Shown piece after piece: positions 24,537-32,462 of a DNA stretch of 38,366 nt. The notes below the pieces were generated by a model. The model saw nothing but the letters and a program-made list of their open reading frames with translations. It made no database searches and was not told the origin of the DNA. This DNA comes from an uncultured Clostridia bacterium (GTDB lineage Bacteria > Bacillota > Clostridia > Christensenellales > UBA1242): positions 1 to 38,366 of the forward strand of contig CALVJT010000044.1 in assembly GCA_944332315.1 (NCBI GenBank), given 5' to 3'. The position numbers were made by a program, and so were the translations under genes. Numbering within the stretch: position 1 is the stretch's first letter; each line of letters starts with the position of its first letter.

Positions 24537-25445
24537 TTATTTAACTTTATCCAATTTTTTAAGAATATCAGTAAAATAATCTGGCAATGGACACTCAAAA
24601 GTTTTAGGTTCTTTAGTGCTTGGATCTAGCAAAGATAATTTATAAGCGTGCAACAACTGCCCATTTGTCTTAAATTTTTGTTTTTTATATCCATACACGA
24701 AATCGCCCACTATTGGATGCCCAATATAATTGCAATGCACGCGTATTTGATGGGTGCGCCCAGTTTTTAGTTCACACTCTAGCAAGGTAAAATCTTTATA
24801 ATTCTTTACTACCTTAAATATGGTTGTAGCACACTTGCCTTGATTATCTTTACATACCGCAAATTTTTTTCTATCTTTAGGGCTACGCGCTATGTTTGTT
24901 TGTATCACTCCCCCCTCCCGCACAATTCCCTCAACAAGTGCAAGGTAATATCGCTTACACTGCTTTGTTTCAATTTGTTTTGCTAAAATTCTATGCGCTT
25001 TATCGTTTTTTGCAATCACAATAAGCCCCGATGTATCTTTATCAAGCCTATGCACAATTCCGGGGCGATATTCGCCATTTACATCGCTCAAAGTTTTTAT
25101 GCGGTAAAGCAGAGCATTTACAAGTGTGCCATTGTAGTTGCCCACCGCTGGATGCACAACCATTCCTTGCGGTTTATTGATTATTGCGTAGTCCTCATTT
25201 TCAAATATAACATCTAAAGGTATGTTTTGCGGAGTGAGGTCTATTTGGGGGTTTTGCAAATTAATTATTGTTATAACATCGTTTTGTTGTAGTGCAAAGC
25301 CCGCCTTTACTTTTTTATCATTGACCAAAACTTCGCCGTTATCTATGTGTTTTTTTAGTTGAGAGCGAGATACTTCTTTTAATTTTTCAGATAAAAAAGT
25401 ATCTAGACGCATAGGAACCGAATTTTCATAAATGATTTTTTGCAT
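24537..25445 (-). CDS. rluD: Ribosomal large-subunit pseudouridine synthase, RluD-like
   Basis: A 302-residue enzyme with an N-terminal S4 RNA-binding domain (about 12-75) and an RluA-type catalytic domain with HRLDKDTSG (132-140, Asp135) and TGRTHQIRVH. In E. coli RluD modifies 23S rRNA helix 69; the Gram-positive homologue (YlyB) lies next to lspA just as here. The reading frame overlaps the lspA stop by 20 bp, and AGAGGGG lies about 13 bases before the ATG, so the two are coupled. The exact target positions are inferred from the family. Confidence 0.92.
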   Translation of the reverse strand: MQKIIYENSVPMRLDTFLSEKLKEVSRSQLKKHIDNGEVLVNDKKVKAGFALQQNDVITIINLQNPQIDLTPQNIPLDVIFENEDYAIINKPQGMVVHPAVGNYNGTLVNALLYRIKTLSDVNGEYRPGIVHRLDKDTSGLIVIAKNDKAHRILAKQIETKQCKRYYLALVEGIVREGGVIQTNIARSPKDRKKFAVCKDNQGKCATTIFKVVKNYKDFTLLECELKTGRTHQIRVHCNYIGHPIVGDFVYGYKKQKFKTNGQLLHAYKLSLLDPSTKEPKTFECPLPDYFTDILKKLDKVK

Positions 25446-26187
25446 TTTTCTTTTCTTTCCCCTCTAAAAAAATTAGCCACACTATAAGCAATATTACACC
25501 AACAGTCAATGCACAATCGGCTATGTTAAATATTGGAAAATCAATAAATTCTAACTCAATAAAATCACGAACATACCCAAATGCTACCCTATCTATTAAA
25601 TTGCCAAGCGTACCCCCCACCATTAAGGATGTTGCCACATAAAATGTGTAGCCTCGACAATTATCCATTGTTAAATACTCAAACATAAAGTAAAGCAACA
25701 AACATACTATTGATAAAACAAGCAAAAATACTGTTGCGTTTGAAAATAGTGAGAACGCAGCCCCTGTGTTATGCGCAAAGCCATTAATACCTATAAAACC
25801 TTCAATAAAATCATATTCTTTTTGGTCAAAAACACTTTTTAATATTAAATCGAGCGCTAAAACTACCGCCACAATAGCAAAAAAAGTTATGTATTTTTTA
25901 TAAACATTTTTTATGTTGCTTTGTATGTACTGCTTACTAAATCTATACCTAAAATATTGTTTAGAAAAAATAGGCTGTTTTGATTCCTGCTCAGCAAAAG
26001 TTTCAACTTGGGGCGCTGTTTTTTCCTCATTACCTTGTTGTTCCTCGCTTTTTTGTTGAATAAAATCATCCACCTCTAAAGAACTATCTTGTTGAATATT
26101 TTCTTGAATTGTTTGGTTCCCCGCTCCCAAATCACCTGCTCCGTTATTTTTTATAACATTAGGCTCATTATTATTAAAATTTTCCAT
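25426..26187 (-). CDS. lspA: Lipoprotein signal peptidase with N-terminal extension
   Basis: A 253-residue inner-membrane aspartyl protease that cleaves prolipoprotein signal peptides after lipid attachment. The core (about 97-245) has four membrane helices and the conserved NTGAAFS (140-146), GNLIDRV with Asp208 in GYVRDFI, and Asp224 in FNIAD, so the catalytic pair is intact. Typical LspA has 150-170 residues; here about 95 extra residues precede the first helix, rich in Gln, Glu and Asn, with a basic aromatic patch just before the membrane. No Shine-Dalgarno is visible. A consensus promoter ends six bases before the ATG at 26187, which predicts a leaderless mRNA or an alternative, internal start. 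Operon with rluD. Confidence 0.92.
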   Translation of the reverse strand: MENFNNNEPNVIKNNGAGDLGAGNQTIQENIQQDSSLEVDDFIQQKSEEQQGNEEKTAPQVETFAEQESKQPIFSKQYFRYRFSKQYIQSNIKNVYKKYITFFAIVAVVLALDLILKSVFDQKEYDFIEGFIGINGFAHNTGAAFSLFSNATVFLLVLSIVCLLLYFMFEYLTMDNCRGYTFYVATSLMVGGTLGNLIDRVAFGYVRDFIELEFIDFPIFNIADCALTVGVILLIVWLIFLEGKEKKNAKNHL

Positions 26188-26193
26188 ATAAGT

Positions 26194-26222
26194 ATTTTAC
26201 TGAGTTTTAGGAATAATGTCAA
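26194..26222 (-). promoter_or_regulatory. Sigma-A promoter of lspA, unusually close to the start codon
   Basis: Perfect TTGACA (26217-26222), 17 bp, TAAAAT (26194-26199) on the minus strand. Only six bases separate the -10 box from the lspA ATG, so transcription should begin at or next to the start codon. Confidence 0.8.
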
Positions 26223-26463
26223 TCTTATTTTGCCATAAGTTTTGTTGAAAATTGCTTTTATAAGAGTACTGTGTAGAATTTTGTTGATTTAATGACCCCA
26301 ACTTTACTTTTGATATCTAAACAATTAATCAAAATTACAAACTAAATGCAACACCATAAAATGTGTTGGGAAATTAAAAAATCGTAGCCATAAACATTTG
26401 CTAATTTACACTGCATAATTAAGTAGACAATAATTAGGCTATACTGATTATTATAAAGCTGAA
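26223..26463. other. Intergenic stretch without a gene
   Basis: About 240 bp of AT-rich DNA between the lspA promoter and the next terminator. No reading frame, RNA or repeat is recognised. Confidence 0.4.
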
Positions 26464-26490
26464 CAAAAAAAAATAGGCATTTTATGCCTA
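26464..26490 (-). terminator. Terminator overlapping the stop of the 287-residue gene
   Basis: A 7-bp stem (TAGGCAT 26474-26480 with ATGCCTA 26484-26490) with a 3-nt loop and nine T on the minus strand. The stem includes the TAG stop codon of the gene. Confidence 0.88.
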
Positions 26491-27351
26491 AATTAATAAA
26501 TCGTCTTTATGGCGCCCAATAAATGTTGGTTCCTCAAGTACTCTATCGTGCCCTTTTACTTGTGGCACTTGCACTTTATGGCTAGTGATATCCAATATTT
26601 GCTTTACACAATATGTTTGTACATTAGTCAAATTTTCCATGTATTGCTGTGCATCCATATCTTTTGTGCCAATATATGCCGATACTGCCCCTCCCCATAG
26701 GGCGTCTATTGATTGATACTTTTCATTGAACTCTTTTATCGTCTTTTTGAATTGCTCCACAGCGCCCGCTACGCTATAGAAACTTTCTAAATCAAATACT
26801 TTTACTGCAATTTCGTTCAGCTCATTTAATTTTTTTAGATTCTTTTTGATATCTATTGTATTATTTTTTAGTTGTGTACGCTCCTGCGGGGTTAAATCAG
26901 TATAAAAATTTGCATAATAATCACCGTTATCTATGCTTCGTAAAATATTAGGAGTAAGCTCTTTTACTTGTTGTTTAATAGTTAACAAACACGTTGTTAC
27001 GCCATAAAATATGTGGTTTGGGTCTTTTATTGATAGGAACACTTCATCTGTATTTTTTTTGAGTTCAGATATCTCGTTCATTCGTTCCTCATCACTCATA
27101 TATATGGCGTATTTGCTATTTTCTAGCACATTTTTCCACTGTAAATTTAGATTGCTGATTTGTTCTGCCCATTCTTGTGCGGTAAATTCCTCGTCTATGA
27201 TACTTTGATTTGCGCTTTTAAGACATTTATAGATTATTGGCACATTTTTATTAAGTTCGTTAAGTGCATACTCAACCTCTTTTATATCACAGTAAATATC
27301 TGGCTCGGTTGTTACGAGAGATTTTTTATTTTTATTTAATATATTGAACAT
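26488..27351 (-). CDS. Hypothetical helical protein, 287 residues
   Basis: No family is recognised. The protein is mostly helical and soluble, with heptad-like stretches at about 150-185 (LKNNTIDIKKNLKKLNELNE) and 205-225. There is no signal peptide, membrane segment or catalytic signature. Cysteines are few and scattered. GGAGATT precedes the ATG at 27351. It stands alone between a clear promoter (TTGTTG-N17-TATAAT) and a terminator that overlaps its stop, so it is a single-gene transcript. A structural or adaptor role is possible but unsupported. Confidence 0.8.
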   Translation of the reverse strand: MFNILNKNKKSLVTTEPDIYCDIKEVEYALNELNKNVPIIYKCLKSANQSIIDEEFTAQEWAEQISNLNLQWKNVLENSKYAIYMSDEERMNEISELKKNTDEVFLSIKDPNHIFYGVTTCLLTIKQQVKELTPNILRSIDNGDYYANFYTDLTPQERTQLKNNTIDIKKNLKKLNELNEIAVKVFDLESFYSVAGAVEQFKKTIKEFNEKYQSIDALWGGAVSAYIGTKDMDAQQYMENLTNVQTYCVKQILDITSHKVQVPQVKGHDRVLEEPTFIGRHKDDLLI

Positions 27352-27373
27352 AGTTTAATCTCCAATCAACAAA

Positions 27374-27402
27374 ATTATATCACAAATAAAATATAACAAC
27401 AA
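27374..27402 (-). promoter_or_regulatory. Sigma-A promoter of the 287-residue gene
   Basis: TTGTTG (27397-27402), 17 bp, TATAAT (27374-27379) on the minus strand, extended by a TGn element. Confidence 0.8.
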
Positions 27403-27629
27403 GATGCTTTTTACTTTTTTGTTAAATTTGCACATACATTAACATAAAATTACACCTAATTTAAGTAAACTGTTTAACGCAATACGCTAAAAGTATTTTA
27501 CAATAAAATAGCAGACAAAAAGGTAATTTGTTTACAATTTTTCCTTAACAAATATGTGATTATAGGTGATAATTTACATTAGCATTTTATCATTATTTTT
27601 TATTTTATCTACATATAAAATTTAAGTTA

Positions 27630-27965
27630 TCATTTTGTTTTCATTAAAAGCATTTTTACTTCATCAATAAAATGCTGTTTTGAGCGTTCATCCGGACTAT
27701 TTAATGAAACTCCATACTTCATAACTATACGCTTTATAAGTTCGTAGTTATCAAGCGTTTTACCATCGGTATAAAAATAAGTAGCATAATTGTTGTTGTG
27801 CCTAACAAAACAACGGCCATCCTCGATAAAAATTTCCTCGCCTGTGGGCGATTCAAATGGTATTAAATTTTCAAAATCGGCAATAGCGGAACTACCAAAT
27901 GGATTTTCAAGCGCTTTAAGTAAAATTTTTCTAAAATTATCATTTATTATATAGTTGTTTTCCAT
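27630..27965 (-). CDS. Hypothetical protein, 111 residues
   Basis: A small soluble protein with a central beta-rich part (IFIEDGRCFVRHNNNYATYFYTDG) and a C-terminal helix. No family recognised. AGGAGG lies five bases before the ATG, one of the best ribosome sites in the window, which supports a real gene. No clear promoter pair or terminator is seen, and the flanking DNA is AT-rich on both sides. Confidence 0.7.
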   Translation of the reverse strand: MENNYIINDNFRKILLKALENPFGSSAIADFENLIPFESPTGEEIFIEDGRCFVRHNNNYATYFYTDGKTLDNYELIKRIVMKYGVSLNSPDERSKQHFIDEVKMLLMKTK

Positions 27966-28249
27966 TCTATCCTCCTAGTAACAAAAATTTTAGCAATAAT
28001 GGAATACAATTTTTACTCTTGTAGTTATATAAAAATTTTGCAATTAAAAAAGTTTATAAGTGTTATATTAAATTTTTATATAATCATTTGATTTATTAGA
28101 ATATATATTTTAATTAAGTAATATTTAGAATAAGCAATTTTAATAAAAATAATAGAATTTATAATCAACATTTATGTATCAATACAGTTGAGTTGCCCCA
28201 TTACCTAGAATAACAAACTCCAAAATTGCATTGATATAATAAAAAAGAT
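27966..28249. other. AT-rich intergenic stretch
   Basis: About 280 bp with no supported gene, RNA or repeat on either strand. Confidence 0.4.
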
Positions 28250-28281
28250 ATGAAAATAAGGACAATTATCTCATTTGTCCT
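28250..28281 (-). terminator. Rho-independent terminator of ndk
   Basis: A 7-bp stem (AGGACAA 28259-28265 with TTGTCCT 28275-28281), then TATTTT on the minus strand, 3 bp after the ndk stop. Confidence 0.75.
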
Positions 28282-28284
28282 CAT

Positions 28285-28686
28285 TTATTCTCCAAAAAAT
28301 CTTTTTATTTCTGCTTTTGCAGTTTCCTCGGAATCGGAGCCGTGGATAAGGTTTTGAGTTGTGTTGCAAGCAAAATCTCCCCTAATAGTACCTGCCTCTG
28401 CCTCCAACCACTTTGTTGCGCCCATTATTTTACGCATACCCAAAATTACATCATCGCCTTCGACAATCATACCCAAAACAGGGCCACTTGTCATATAAGC
28501 CACAATATCCTTAAAGAAAGGCTTGTCCGCAAGGTGAGCATAATGCTCTTGCAACTGAGCTTCGGTTAATGTAAACATTTTAGCGTTTACAATCTTAAAG
28601 CCTTTATCCTCAATTCTTTGAATAATTCTACCCATAAGCCCGCGCTTTATAGCATCTGGCTTTAACATAATATAAGTTTTTTGCAT
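28285..28686 (-). CDS. ndk: Nucleoside diphosphate kinase
   Basis: A 133-residue enzyme of usual length that transfers the gamma-phosphate from ATP to nucleoside diphosphates through a phospho-histidine. The catalytic His115 lies in NLIHGSDS, and the opening TYIMLKPDAIKRGLMG and RGDFACN motifs are canonical. It has its own promoter (TTGAAA-N16-TATAAT) and terminator, so it is a single-gene unit. AAAGGAG lies about 12 bases before the ATG, a long spacing. Confidence 0.97.
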   Translation of the reverse strand: MQKTYIMLKPDAIKRGLMGRIIQRIEDKGFKIVNAKMFTLTEAQLQEHYAHLADKPFFKDIVAYMTSGPVLGMIVEGDDVILGMRKIMGATKWLEAEAGTIRGDFACNTTQNLIHGSDSEETAKAEIKRFFGE

Positions 28687-28733
28687 AATTTTATATTTCT
28701 CCTTTTAAGTGTTTATATAATTTTAACATTGTA

Positions 28734-28761
28734 ATTATATCATAAACAAAAAATTTTTCAA
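28734..28761 (-). promoter_or_regulatory. Sigma-A promoter of ndk
   Basis: TTGAAA (28756-28761), 16 bp, TATAAT (28734-28739) on the minus strand, with a TGn extension. Confidence 0.75.
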
Positions 28762-28778
28762 ACAAAATTATAAGTTTG

Positions 28779-29705
28779 CTATAAATTTTGTTGTCCGCTA
28801 GCCAAAAATTTTAGTATGTTTGAAATTACATATTTGTTTTGCTTAAATATTGTCGGCAATTTTTCTAGCCCTAGGGGATGGGAATAGGAATCGTTCCCTA
28901 CCTCTATGGTGTAGGCAGGTATATTATAGTGCTGTATGCAATAATCTTTATAGCCACCTGCACTAGTTGTAGATATATCTTTAATGGCATATTTTGTAGT
29001 TTTTGCAATAACTTGCGCTATGCTTTTATCTCTCAACAACATTTGTTCATCCTGAAAAAATTGGTAATAAATCTCCTCTCCTTTAGAGTGATAACTTATA
29101 GTTATATCTGGTTTTACCTTTTGTGTAAGAGCAATTAAATTTTGTGTTTCTACCTCACTATTGGGCTTATCGCCTATAAAGTTTTCGTAATTTTTGTGTT
29201 TTATGTTGCATTTGCCTGTGCCCCACCTAGCATCGAAGTTGACATTAAGGTCTACACCGTTTATATTTGCTTTATATAAAGAAAAATCTAAATTGCCTTG
29301 ATTTATAGATATTAATTTATTGCGCAAAGCAATATCCGTAATGCAGTCTAAGCCCATCGTACAAAGCCTAAAACCATCTACATTAGTGTTTATTGCAAAA
29401 TAAAGTTCGTAGTTAAGGTTTAGGTACTCGCTTTTTCGTTCCTTATTTAGCATTGATAGCTCTCTATAAATTCTTACATTATAGTATTCTATTAATGCAA
29501 ATAATAAAAAAGTCGTGATATACTCGCGTGCATGTATGCCCGCTTGCACCAAGACTTTTATAGGCTTTTTGGTGTAGTCTATTTTTTTACTTAATTTGTA
29601 GACATACATAGGTAGCCCCAATGTTGTATAGCCATAAATATGGGGTTCAAGTCCTATTCTTTTTAGTTCATCTATTTTTTGTAAATAAAGTTCATATTCG
29701 TTCAT
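28779..29705 (-). CDS. M14-family zinc carboxypeptidase-like protein
   Basis: A 308-residue protein with the M14 zinc site: H58 and E61 in GIHARE, and H206 in SYHSKGE; Glu268 in YTIEVG is the catalytic glutamate. The GVDLNVNFDARWG block (150-162) resembles that of the bacterial gamma-D-glutamyl-meso-diaminopimelate peptidases of this family, so a peptidoglycan-peptide substrate is likely. No signal peptide is visible, so it may act on recycled cytosolic muropeptides; that is inference. The gene starts 13 bp after the tmk stop, without a Shine-Dalgarno. TATAAT occurs six bases before the ATG, as for spoIIE. Confidence 0.9.
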   Translation of the reverse strand: MNEYELYLQKIDELKRIGLEPHIYGYTTLGLPMYVYKLSKKIDYTKKPIKVLVQAGIHAREYITTFLLFALIEYYNVRIYRELSMLNKERKSEYLNLNYELYFAINTNVDGFRLCTMGLDCITDIALRNKLISINQGNLDFSLYKANINGVDLNVNFDARWGTGKCNIKHKNYENFIGDKPNSEVETQNLIALTQKVKPDITISYHSKGEEIYYQFFQDEQMLLRDKSIAQVIAKTTKYAIKDISTTSAGGYKDYCIQHYNIPAYTIEVGNDSYSHPLGLEKLPTIFKQNKYVISNILKFLASGQQNL

Positions 29706-29718
29706 AAAAATATTATAT

Positions 29719-30405
29719 TTACAAATTTTTAGTATGTGCTAATATTTTATTGCAAACTTTGCTACAAATTTCGTTATTTATATCTTGAATAGTTTTTAAT
29801 TTCCCATTTTTATCTACGCAGTCAATTATAGTAAAATCAAATTTTTGCGCTATTTTTAGCCCGCGCTCATAGACATTTTGCATATAGATATCATCATTCT
29901 CGTAAATATCAGTTTTTAAGTCATTCTTTTTGCCCCTACTTTGTATCAAGTGCTTTGATATATTAGGTGGCATATTTAAGTAAATAACAAGGTCGGGCTT
30001 TGGCAGTTTTAGAGTGCTGTATTCAAAATTAAGTAGCCAATTAACATATTCCTCAAATTTCGTTGAATCTAAAATGCGGGTTGCTTGATACAGCAAGTTA
30101 GATTCCACATATCTATCCAGCACTAAAACATCGCCTTTATCTAAATGCTCTTTTAGTACAGTTTTATAGGTAAAAAGCCTATCCACGGCAAACAAAACAC
30201 TAGTTTGATATTCATCCAGTGCATCAACATTTGTGCCAAGATTACCAGATAGCAGAGTTTCAACGGGTTTTGCACCTGCGCTACCATAGTTAGGGAAAGA
30301 TTGTCTAAACGCCTTTATGTTTTGTTTGCCTAACCTTTCAACAAGCAATCTGGACTGCGTTTCTTTGCCACAGCCATCGGTGCCCTCTATAACAACAATA
30401 CTCAC
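29719..30405 (-). CDS. tmk: Thymidylate kinase
   Basis: A 228-residue kinase converting dTMP to dTDP. The P-loop is GTDGCGKET (8-16), where many tmk proteins have GKTT or GKQT; the DRY-type motif LDRYVES and the arginine-containing lid region (QSRGKKNDLKTDIYE) follow. The start codon is GTG with AGGAGA in front. The M14 peptidase gene follows at 13 bp. Length and order of motifs support the assignment. Confidence 0.9.
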   Translation of the reverse strand: MSIVVIEGTDGCGKETQSRLLVERLGKQNIKAFRQSFPNYGSAGAKPVETLLSGNLGTNVDALDEYQTSVLFAVDRLFTYKTVLKEHLDKGDVLVLDRYVESNLLYQATRILDSTKFEEYVNWLLNFEYSTLKLPKPDLVIYLNMPPNISKHLIQSRGKKNDLKTDIYENDDIYMQNVYERGLKIAQKFDFTIIDCVDKNGKLKTIQDINNEICSKVCNKILAHTKNL

Positions 30406-30438
30406 AGTTTTCTCCTAATTAGTGCTATTTATTTTCGT

Positions 30439-30468
30439 ATAATATTGTAGGGCTACACAACAAAGCAA
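30439..30468 (-). promoter_or_regulatory. Possible promoter of tmk with internal palindrome
   Basis: TTGCTT (30463-30468), 18 bp, TATTAT (30439-30444) on the minus strand. The spacer contains the palindrome TGTAG-GG-CTACA (30446-30457), a position where a repressor could block RNA polymerase. Confidence 0.4.
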
Positions 30469-30560
30469 TCTGCTTTATCTAGTCCTATTTTGTCGATAAA
30501 ATATGATATAGAATTCATTTATAACATATCTTTTGTGCGAATTAGTATGCTAAAGCCATT

Positions 30561-31013
30561 TTATTTATGATATGGCGTATTGTTCATAATTGTAAAAGCG
30601 CGATATATTTGCTCTAATAACAAAACTCTAAAAAGTTGGTGCGGAAAGGTGAGTTTAGAAAAAGACAATAGCATATTTGCACGCTCTTTTAATCTATCAT
30701 CCACCCCAAAAGACCCGCCAATTACAAATGTTATGGTAGAGTTACCTTGTACACCTATATCTTTAATTTTATTGGCAAATTCTTGACTAGATATGCTTTT
30801 ACCTTCTATGGCGGTTATAACTACAAAGCCTTCGAGGTGTTCTAAAATAGGTTCAAATTCCTCTTGTTTTGCTATTTCGGTATCGCTATGCCCCTGCTTT
30901 ACCTCAATAATTTCTAACTTACAATATTTTTGTAATCTTTTGGTATATTCAAAAATTGCTTCTTTATAAAAAGGTTCCTTTATGCTACCTACACAAACTA
31001 ATTTAACTTTCAT
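30561..31013 (-). CDS. rlmH: 23S rRNA (pseudouridine1915-N3)-methyltransferase RlmH
   Basis: A 150-residue SPOUT methyltransferase that adds a methyl group to the pseudouridine at position 1915 in helix 69, a position made by RluD, whose homologue lies at 24537-25445. The SAM-binding knot is visible as FVIGGSFGV, and the C terminus NNTPYHK is the family ending. ATG at 31013 is chosen: it overlaps the stop of the upstream CPBP gene in TAATG, and the extra codons further upstream lie inside that gene. The enzyme therefore shares a transcript with the CPBP gene. Confidence 0.96.
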   Translation of the reverse strand: MKVKLVCVGSIKEPFYKEAIFEYTKRLQKYCKLEIIEVKQGHSDTEIAKQEEFEPILEHLEGFVVITAIEGKSISSQEFANKIKDIGVQGNSTITFVIGGSFGVDDRLKERANMLLSFSKLTFPHQLFRVLLLEQIYRAFTIMNNTPYHK

Positions 31014-32263
31014 TAAAATAAACCCCAAATAAATGTCATTAAGGTGACTACTGCACCTAGAAAAATAGAGCAGTACAAAAAGAAATTTTCCTTAAATGTA
31101 GGTTTATATTTTTCGCCTTCATTTTTAGGTAAAAGATTTTTTATTAGTTGCGCCATAGTCATACCTCGCTTGACCTGCGCTTGGTTTGTGCCAACTTCAA
31201 TAGTATCAGCATTGCGCTTAATTACAACTTGTGGCACATCAGTATTTTCGTATTGCACATCATTAGTTTTTGGCTTTTTAGAGTTTTGCAATTCCATATC
31301 TATGCTTTTGCCTTCGGAAAGATAAATTTTTAGCAATTCTTGCATATTATCGATATCTATTGGCTGATTAGGATCCTTTATATTCGAAAATTCGTTTACA
31401 AATTTTTTGAATTGCTCGCGTTTTGTAAGTGTAAACATTTTAATTAATAACCAAACGCCCACATACAAAACAATTGCTATAATTAAAATGTAAAGTAGAA
31501 ATCTTAATAAAATATTCACCCCTGGCAAAGTTATCCAAGTATTAAAGTTAGCCCCAAACAAATCGTTTGCCGCTGCAAAATCTAAATAGGTATTCAAGCC
31601 ATTATTTATAAAGTGGATGATAACACTAGGCCAAATACTGCGAGTGATGAGTGCCACGGTTGCAAGTAGCATTCCAACTACAAAAGCATAGAAAAATTGA
31701 TTTATATTTAGGTGCATCAATCCAAAAAGCAAACCTGATAGAACTACTGCCCTAACCGACCCCATTTTATTGAAACCCGAAAGTAGCATCCCTCTGTGCG
31801 AGAATTCCTCGAAAATACCCGGCATAACTGCTACAGTCAGCATACTCAATAAAAATGTCCAAACGCTCATACCGCTATCGGTTGCATAGGTAACATATGG
31901 CTCATACCCCAGCATTTGTATAAACACCGAAAAGAAACTAGATACAAACATTATGACAAAAAATGCTATAAAGCCCATACCTATGCTACACAAAATAACT
32001 TTACCGCTTACCTTTCGATAGCCAAAGGCACGAAAAATTTCTTTAGGCTTTTGCTTAAATGCGAATGTATAAACTAGCATTGGCACTGCAAAAAGTATGC
32101 ATACTTGAGTTAAAAGCGTGAAAATTGCATCCTCATAATCTCCAGCAAAGTCTAGCCAACCCAAACTGCTAACTATTCTTAAAATTACAAAAAGTGAAAG
32201 TATGATAAAATAACAAAGATTGCACCAAAACAATCTTTTTTCGTTTTTAGCTAAATCCTCCAT
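31013..32263 (-). CDS. CPBP-family intramembrane metalloprotease 1
   Basis: A 416-residue membrane protein with about eight helices in its first 290 residues, a Lys/Gln-rich cytosolic stretch (about 290-390) and a final helix. The catalytic signature EEFSHR (152-157), His184 in GLMHLN and His217 in IIHFINN match CPBP (CAAX protease and bacteriocin-processing) proteins. Bacterial members act in membrane protein processing or bacteriocin immunity; a precise substrate cannot be inferred. AAAGGAGAA precedes the ATG. It overlaps rlmH by one base. A related gene with the same layout lies 199 bp upstream. Confidence 0.9.
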   Translation of the reverse strand: MEDLAKNEKRLFWCNLCYFIILSLFVILRIVSSLGWLDFAGDYEDAIFTLLTQVCILFAVPMLVYTFAFKQKPKEIFRAFGYRKVSGKVILCSIGMGFIAFFVIMFVSSFFSVFIQMLGYEPYVTYATDSGMSVWTFLLSMLTVAVMPGIFEEFSHRGMLLSGFNKMGSVRAVVLSGLLFGLMHLNINQFFYAFVVGMLLATVALITRSIWPSVIIHFINNGLNTYLDFAAANDLFGANFNTWITLPGVNILLRFLLYILIIAIVLYVGVWLLIKMFTLTKREQFKKFVNEFSNIKDPNQPIDIDNMQELLKIYLSEGKSIDMELQNSKKPKTNDVQYENTDVPQVVIKRNADTIEVGTNQAQVKRGMTMAQLIKNLLPKNEGEKYKPTFKENFFLYCSIFLGAVVTLMTFIWGLF

Positions 32264-32462
32264 TATTCTCCTTTAGTACTATTTATATGCACAATTATTG
32301 TTTTTAATTATACTAATAATATTTTATTTTAGCACATTTTGTTTGCTTTATTTATTTATTTATGGTTTTATTATTTATACGCCATGACATAAAAGTAAAA
32401 GTTTATGATTAAATTATTATATAGATATTTAAGCAAATTAATGCTCGCAAACGCTATATAAA

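Noticed and set aside
28761-28792. AT-rich 9-bp hairpin around the M14 peptidase stop codon as a terminator
   Set aside because: The T-run is part of the stem and is followed by A residues; stem stability would be poor.
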